Source: Actinomycetales bacterium (lineage in GTDB: Bacteria > Actinomycetota > Actinomycetes > Actinomycetales > Cellulomonadaceae). From it: DNA of 8,607 nucleotides. Under the pieces are notes generated by a model. That model did no database searches. It was not told the origin of the DNA and saw only the letters and a program-made list of their open reading frames with translations. The stretch is taken from assembly GCA_012514545.1 (NCBI GenBank), contig JAAZAC010000234.1:1-8607 (forward strand), given 5' to 3'. The translations under genes and the position numbers were made by a program. Positions within the stretch are counted from its first letter, which is position 1. Each line of letters starts with the position of its first letter. Of this stretch, positions 5,916 to 8,607 are shown one piece after another.

Positions 5916-6593
5916 ATGGCCGGGCGGTACGTGGACGCCGAGGCCCCGCGCGTCGGCGGGCGCCGCGGGGAGGTCCTCGCGCTGCTGCGCGCCGCGGGCC
6001 GCCCGCTCGGCGTGCAGGAGGTGGCCGAGCGCGCCGGCCTGCACCCCAACACCGCGCGGTTCCACCTCGACCGGCTCGCGGCGGCCGACCTCGTCGACCG
6101 GACCCCCGAGGCGCGCGCGACGCCCGGCCGCCGCCGCTTCCTCTACGCCGCCCGGCCGGAGGCGGACGAGCCCGGTGGCGGCAGCCGCAGCTACGCGCTG
6201 CTCGCCGAGATGCTCACCGGGCTCGTCTCCTCCCTCGGCGGCGCGGACGAGCCGGCGACGGCCGCGGGGCGCGCGTGGGGCCGCCACCTCGTCGAGCGGG
6301 ACGTGCCGTCGCGGCCCGCCTCCGCCGACGAGAGCCTGGACCGCCTCACCCGCCTCCTCGACGACGTCGGCTTCCGCCCGCAGGTGGTGCCCGCCGACGA
6401 CGGCGTGGCCGTCCACCTGCACCACTGCCCCTTCCGGGAGGTGGCGACGGCGCACACCGACGTCGTGTGCGCGATCCACCTCGGGCTCATGCAGGGGGCC
6501 CTCGACGAGCTCGACGCGCCGTGGACGGCGCGCAGCCTCGAGCCGTTCGTCGCGCCGTCGCTCTGCGTCGCCCGGATCGCCGCGGCGGGCTGA
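5916..6593 (+). CDS. Winged-helix transcriptional regulator with SufR-like cysteine motif
   Basis: The protein has 225 residues. Residues about 15-62 form a winged helix-turn-helix (RPLGVQEVAERAGLHPNTAR, 29-48, and FHLDRLAAADLVDR, 49-62). The C-terminal half holds HHCPFREV (169-176) followed by VVCAIHLGLMQGAL (183-196), with C171, C185, H188 and a later C217. This C-P-F...C-x2-H pattern is typical of the COG2345/SufR-like regulators, of which SufR binds an iron-sulfur cluster. SufR proper has four cysteines with another spacing, so cluster binding here is a hypothesis; metal or NO sensing is possible. The start ATG at 5916 has GGAGG five bases upstream (5906-5910), preferred over the in-frame GTG at 5904. 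It lies 22 bases after the AhpD-like gene and probably controls the divergent promoter at 5115-5198. Confidence 0.88.
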   Translation: MAGRYVDAEAPRVGGRRGEVLALLRAAGRPLGVQEVAERAGLHPNTARFHLDRLAAADLVDRTPEARATPGRRRFLYAARPEADEPGGGSRSYALLAEMLTGLVSSLGGADEPATAAGRAWGRHLVERDVPSRPASADESLDRLTRLLDDVGFRPQVVPADDGVAVHLHHCPFREVATAHTDVVCAIHLGLMQGALDELDAPWTARSLEPFVAPSLCVARIAAAG

Positions 6594-6608
6594 CGCGGGG
6601 AGCCTCAC

Positions 6609-6629
6609 ATCGGCGCGGCCGGCGCCGAT
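6609..6629 (+). terminator. Stem-loop after the regulator gene
   Basis: ATCGGCGC (6609-6616) pairs perfectly with GCGCCGAT (6622-6629) around the loop GGCCG, starting 15 bases after the regulator stop. There is no T-run, as is common in high-GC actinobacteria. It sits between the regulator and the next small gene, so it may end the operon. An alternative is an RNA or operator element controlling the small gene just downstream. Confidence 0.5.
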
Positions 6630-6644
6630 CGGACAGGCGTGATC

Positions 6645-6965
6645 ATGGACTCCGCGCCGGCCGGCGTGGACGACCCCGCCGGCCGCTGGCTCGGCGCGCA
6701 CGTCGCCGACCCCGACCTCGAGCACCTCGTCCGCTGGTCGCGCGAGGCGGCGTCGATGCACGTACGCCGTGCGAGCCTGGCCGCCCTGCGCCGCATCACC
6801 GCCGTGTTCGAGGCGCACGCCGCCTACGGCTCCGACGGCGCGCGGCTCGCCGCCGAGCTCGAACCCGCCTTCGACGGATCGCTGGCCGACCTCGTCGCGA
6901 CCGTCGGGCGGCTCGTCCCGCCGCGGCCGCCCGCCGACGACGAGCCGGGCGCGCCGGCCGACTGA
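6645..6965 (+). CDS. Small helical protein of unknown function
   Basis: I do not recognise this gene. It encodes 106 residues from ATG at 6645, or 108 from GTG at 6639; AGG at 6635-6637 favours the ATG. Codon use is strongly G/C-ending like its neighbours, so it looks real. The protein is soluble, without cysteine, signal or membrane segment. Residues about 20-95 look mostly alpha-helical with many alanine, leucine, arginine and glutamate residues. The end is proline-rich and acidic (VPPRPPADDEPGAPAD). A stem-loop separates it from the regulator gene by 51 bases, so it may be transcribed on its own. Confidence 0.65.
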   Translation: MDSAPAGVDDPAGRWLGAHVADPDLEHLVRWSREAASMHVRRASLAALRRITAVFEAHAAYGSDGARLAAELEPAFDGSLADLVATVGRLVPPRPPADDEPGAPAD

Positions 6966-7042
6966 CCCGCCGCGAGGCGCTGGAGGCCGCGCCCGCGGCG
7001 GTGCTGCCCTTGGACATCTGGGGCAGGTTGCGAGCGCGCGCT

Positions 7043-7174
7043 CTACGGGGACACCTGGTGCAGTCGACCCTCGTCGAGTCGATAGACCCGGTCAGCCCGT
7101 GCGGCCAGTCCCGGATCGTGCGTGACGACGACCAGGGCGCACCCGTGCTCGTCGTCGTGTTCTTGTCTGAGGTC
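7043..7174 (-). pseudogene. C-terminal remnant of an ABC-transporter ATP-binding protein
   Basis: The minus strand encodes 43 residues that end in a TAG at 7043-7045. They include EHGCALVVVTHDPGLAARAD, then RVYRLDEGRL and the end HQVSP. The VVVTHD part is the switch/H-loop of ABC ATPases, followed by the usual last strand and helix. Walker A, Walker B and the LSGGQ signature are missing: a few residues upstream (SSTGG) might be a trace of the D-loop region, but no more follows. This is a gene end, not a working protein. It lies directly after the membrane-protein remnant and within a gene-poor region beside tRNA-Leu, which suggests deletion of a former transporter operon. Confidence 0.6.
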
Positions 7175-7328
7175 ACACCGTCTGCCGCCAGTGCTGCTCA
7201 GCACTCCGGAACCGCTGCCGCTGTTCCAGCTCGTGCGCGTCCACTGGCTGCCCGCGGCGGTGTCCCTTGTTGTACACCAGGCACCCGAGCGCGAACAGCG
7301 CCCCGCCCGAGAACGTCAGAACCCCTGG
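7173..7328 (-). pseudogene. C-terminal remnant of an unidentified membrane protein
   Basis: The minus strand has an open frame of about 51 residues between stops, with G/C-ending codons typical of coding DNA. It has one hydrophobic stretch (LTFSGGALFALGCLVY) followed by a basic, glutamine-rich tail (NKGHRRGQPVDAHELEQRQR, ending EQHWRQTV). No ATG start is present, and the only late start is a GTG inside the hydrophobic stretch. Upstream the frame closes at once inside the 18-bp hairpin. It is best read as the end of a broken gene. The family is unknown. Confidence 0.45.
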
Positions 7329-7355
7329 TCAGAGGGGCTCTGACCAGGGGTTCTG
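7317..7355 (-). terminator. Perfect 18-bp hairpin downstream of tRNA-Leu
   Basis: Bases 7317-7334 (C AGAACCCCTGGTCAGAG) pair without mismatch with 7338-7355 (CTCTGACCAGGGGTTCT G) around a 3-base loop GGG. It lies 38 bases beyond the 3' end of the tRNA, where a transcription terminator is expected. Being symmetric, it could stop transcription from both sides. It lacks a T-run. It also coincides with the upstream break of the membrane-protein remnant. Confidence 0.65.
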
Positions 7356-7393
7356 CCGACCACTACCGGCTGGTCCCGCCAACCGGCCCTCTG

Positions 7394-7477
7394 TGCGCGA
7401 GGGGGGAGTTGAACCCCCACGCCCTTTCGGGCACACGGACCTGAACCGTGCGCGTCTGCCTATTCCGCCACTCGCGC
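7394..7477 (-). tRNA. tRNA-Leu, anticodon CAG
   Basis: The 84-base cloverleaf can be folded by eye. The acceptor stem is GCGCGAG (7477-7471) with CTCGCGC (7401-7395), plus discriminator A at 7394. The anticodon arm is CACGG-TTCAGGT-CCGTG, which gives anticodon CAG (opposite bases 7441-7443) and reads CUG. A long variable arm, TGCCCGAAAGGGCGT, marks the class II tRNAs. The T arm is GGGGG-TTCAACT-CCCCC. The 3' CCA is not encoded (ACA follows), so it must be added enzymatically, as in many actinobacterial tRNAs. CUG is among the commonest leucine codons in this DNA. Position next to fhaA matches leuT of Mycobacterium tuberculosis, as I recall it. Confidence 0.97.
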
Positions 7478-7487
7478 GCGCCGCAGA

Positions 7488-7493
7488 AGGCTA
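7488..7493 (-). promoter_or_regulatory. Possible -10 box of tRNA-Leu
   Basis: On the minus strand TAGCCT (7493 down to 7488) fits the TAnnnT pattern and ends 10 bases before the mature tRNA 5' end at 7477. That would put the start of transcription within a few bases of the tRNA. No clear -35 box is seen. Confidence 0.35.
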
Positions 7494-7605
7494 GCACGCA
7501 GCGGGGGCCGTCGGCCGCCGTCGGGAGGGCCCACCGGGCACGCCCGCCGTGCACCCGCCCCCGCGCGCCGCAGGCCGCGACGCGGCTCCCGCCCGCCTCG
7601 GCGGA

Positions 7606-7611
7606 TACGAT
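7606..7611 (+). promoter_or_regulatory. Possible -10 box of the fhaA operon
   Basis: TACGAT fits the TAnnnT pattern in an otherwise GC-rich stretch of 266 bases between tRNA-Leu and fhaA. A start about seven bases downstream would give a leader of roughly 125 bases. No -35 box is apparent. The remainder of 7478-7743 shows nothing else that I can name. Confidence 0.4.
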
Positions 7612-7743
7612 CAGGGGCGGGCCAGGAGGCGGTCCGACCTCGGCCTGAGCGCAGACCGCACAGACCGACCCCGGGGGCTCGGCCGCCACCGGCACGACGG
7701 CGTGGCGGGCCCCGCCCGCCGGACGGCACGGGGAGGAGGTGGC

Positions 7744-8448
7744 ATGGGAGTCCTCGACAGGTTCGAGAAGGGCGTGGAACGCGTCGTCAGCACGGCGTTC
7801 GCCAAGGCCTTCAAGAGCGAGGTCAAGCCCGTCGAGCTCGCCTCCGCCCTGCGGCGCGAGGTGGACGACCGCGCCGCCGTCGTCGGCCGGGACCGGACCG
7901 TCGTGCCGAACGAGTTCACCATCGAGCTGTCCCCCGCCGACCACCAGCAGGTCGTCGAGTGGGGCGCCGAGCCGCTCGCCGACGAGCTCGCCGAGAACGT
8001 CACCGAGCACGCCACCACCCAGCGCTACGCGTTCGTCGGCCCGGTCACCGTCGCGTTCGTCGAGAACGAGGAGCTCGAGACCGGGCGCTTCCTCGTGCGC
8101 AGCGCGACCGTCCGCGGCGCCGTCGCCCCGGCGACGACGGTCGCCGCGTCCCCGCGCCACCCGCTCATCGAGATCGACGGCCAGCGGTACCTGCTCACCG
8201 GGCCGGTCACCGTCATCGGCCGGGGCAGCGACGCCGACATCGTCGTCGACGACCCCGGCGTCTCCCGGCGCCACCTCGAGATCCGCATCACGCCCGACGG
8301 CGTCATCGCCACCGACCTGGGCTCCACGAACGGCACCTACGTGGAAGGGCACCACGTCCCCGCCGCGACCCTCGTCGACGGCAACACGCTGACCATCGGC
8401 CGCACCCGGATCCACTTCTGGACGGGCACCGGGGACGAGGAACGGTGA
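7744..8448 (+). CDS. fhaA: FhaA: DUF3662 plus forkhead-associated domain protein
   Basis: The protein has 234 residues. The N-terminal DUF3662 domain (about 1-125) starts with MGVLDRFEKGVERVV and contains KPVELASALRREVDD (28-42). The C-terminal FHA domain (about 140-228) shows the phosphothreonine-binding residues: G159-R160 in VIGRGSD, S174 and H177 in SRRH, and STNGTY (194-199). In Mycobacterium FhaA is a substrate and partner of Ser/Thr kinases such as PknB and takes part in peptidoglycan synthesis at the membrane. The mycobacterial protein is more than twice as long because of a low-complexity linker; here the two domains are joined by only some 15 residues. The ATG at 7744 has a strong GGAGGAGG four bases upstream. 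It is followed after 10 bases by fhaB, the start of the usual kinase/phosphatase cell-wall operon. Confidence 0.95.
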   Translation: MGVLDRFEKGVERVVSTAFAKAFKSEVKPVELASALRREVDDRAAVVGRDRTVVPNEFTIELSPADHQQVVEWGAEPLADELAENVTEHATTQRYAFVGPVTVAFVENEELETGRFLVRSATVRGAVAPATTVAASPRHPLIEIDGQRYLLTGPVTVIGRGSDADIVVDDPGVSRRHLEIRITPDGVIATDLGSTNGTYVEGHHVPAATLVDGNTLTIGRTRIHFWTGTGDEER

Positions 8449-8458
8449 GCGCCGGCGC

Positions 8459-8607
8459 ATGAGTGAGCTCACGATCACCCTGCTGCGGCTGGGGTACCTG
8501 GTGCTGCTCTGGGTGTTCGTGCTCAGCGCGATCTCCGTGCTGCGCCGGGACCTGTACGGCACGCGCATCGTCAGCCGGCGCCTGCGCCGCGCCGGGCCGG
8601 GCGGGCG
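8459..8607 (+). CDS. fhaB: FhaB/FipA N-terminus (3' end cut off)
   Basis: Only 49 residues are in the window. It starts MSELTITLLRLGYLVLLWVF, a membrane helix (about 5-27), followed by the basic stretch LRRDLYGTRIVSRRLRRAG. This matches the N-terminal anchor of FhaB (FipA), whose FHA domain would follow beyond the window. FhaB is a kinase-controlled cell-division and cell-wall protein in actinobacteria, usually followed by pstP, rodA, pbpA, pknA and pknB. The start is ATG at 8459, 10 bases after fhaA; the ribosome site is weak (GGTGAG at about 8444-8449), which fits coupling to fhaA. The call rests on the helix and position, since the FHA domain is not visible. Confidence 0.85.
   Translation, partial: MSELTITLLRLGYLVLLWVFVLSAISVLRRDLYGTRIVSRRLRRAGPGG

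Larger units (their letters stand above)
6966..7393. other. Gene-poor interval with eroded gene ends
   Basis: About 430 bases separate the small unknown gene from tRNA-Leu. No intact gene is seen on either strand. Base composition is visibly less G/C-biased than in the neighbours. The interval holds the two minus-strand gene remnants (7043-7174 and 7173-7328) and the hairpin at 7317-7355. At 6966-7042 and 7356-7393 I see nothing beyond short inverted repeats (for example GACCA 7358-7362 with TGGTC 7371-7375). No transposase, integrase or clear direct repeat is present. Confidence 0.6.

Noticed and set aside
7122..7343. 73-codon plus-strand frame in the gene-poor interval
   Set aside because: No good ribosome site and an unlikely composition; the minus strand at the same place shows recognisable ABC ATPase sequence.
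6966..7393. Possible insertion sequence or integrated element next to the tRNA
   Set aside because: No transposase or integrase frame, no terminal inverted repeats with target duplication and no second copy of the tRNA 3' end were found by eye.
7549..7743. Open frame upstream of the fhaA ATG
   Set aside because: It precedes the strong ribosome site at 7732-7739 and lacks conserved sequence; the FhaA family begins with MGVLDRFE.
1..8607. CRISPR array
   Set aside because: No regularly spaced direct repeats are seen anywhere in the window.

Overview
The window is very GC-rich DNA (third codon positions almost all G or C, frequent GTG starts) with the gene content of an actinobacterium. A RecQ with a phosphoribosyltransferase tail, an FdxA-type ferredoxin and an fhaA-fhaB pair next to a tRNA-Leu fit the Micrococcales (Cellulomonas-like), although the genus is only an impression. 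The tRNA-Leu/fhaA/fhaB arrangement is also known near the replication origin of actinobacteria such as Mycobacterium, so the right end probably lies in the oriC-proximal cell-wall and cell-division region.

Layout. (1) 1-1377, plus strand: the 3' part of a recQ-like helicase gene. It converges on the genes to its right, and only four bases separate the two facing stop codons. (2) 5114 down to 1382, minus strand: a tight operon of a DUF59/MIP18 protein, a heme/copper-type multispanning membrane protein of the NnrS kind, a copper nitrite reductase NirK with an extra N-terminal cupredoxin domain and membrane anchor, and a four-helix CopD-like protein. After a 46-base gap comes a seven-iron ferredoxin. 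The first four genes overlap by 4-7 bases, so they are probably translationally coupled. (3) 5115-5198: an 84-base divergent control region with an AT-rich core that contains an inverted repeat, GTTTTCAC-N10-GTAAAAAC. (4) 5199-6593, plus strand: a DUF2249 protein, an AhpD-like carboxymuconolactone decarboxylase-family protein with a histidine-rich tail, and a winged-helix regulator with a cysteine motif like that of SufR-type proteins. (5) 6645-6965: a small unrecognised gene. (6) 6966-7393: non-coding in the main, but with two eroded gene ends on the minus strand (an unknown membrane protein and an ABC-transporter ATPase) and a perfect 18-bp hairpin. (7) 7394-7477: tRNA-Leu(CAG), minus strand. 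(8) 7744 to the end: fhaA and the start of fhaB.

How it works together. The centre of the window (about 1.4-6.6 kb) reads as one nitrite/nitric-oxide and copper module. NirK would reduce nitrite to NO outside the membrane, fed by its own fused cupredoxin. The NnrS-like and CopD-like membrane proteins would handle NO, heme or copper stress. The DUF59 protein and ferredoxin would supply or maintain iron-sulfur chemistry. DUF2249, the AhpD-like protein and the regulator form the opposite arm, and the regulator is the obvious candidate to act at the shared operator. No nitrate reductase or NO reductase gene is visible in the window. The assignments of NirK, FdxA, tRNA, FhaA and RecQ rest on clear motifs. 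The links between the genes are inference from position.
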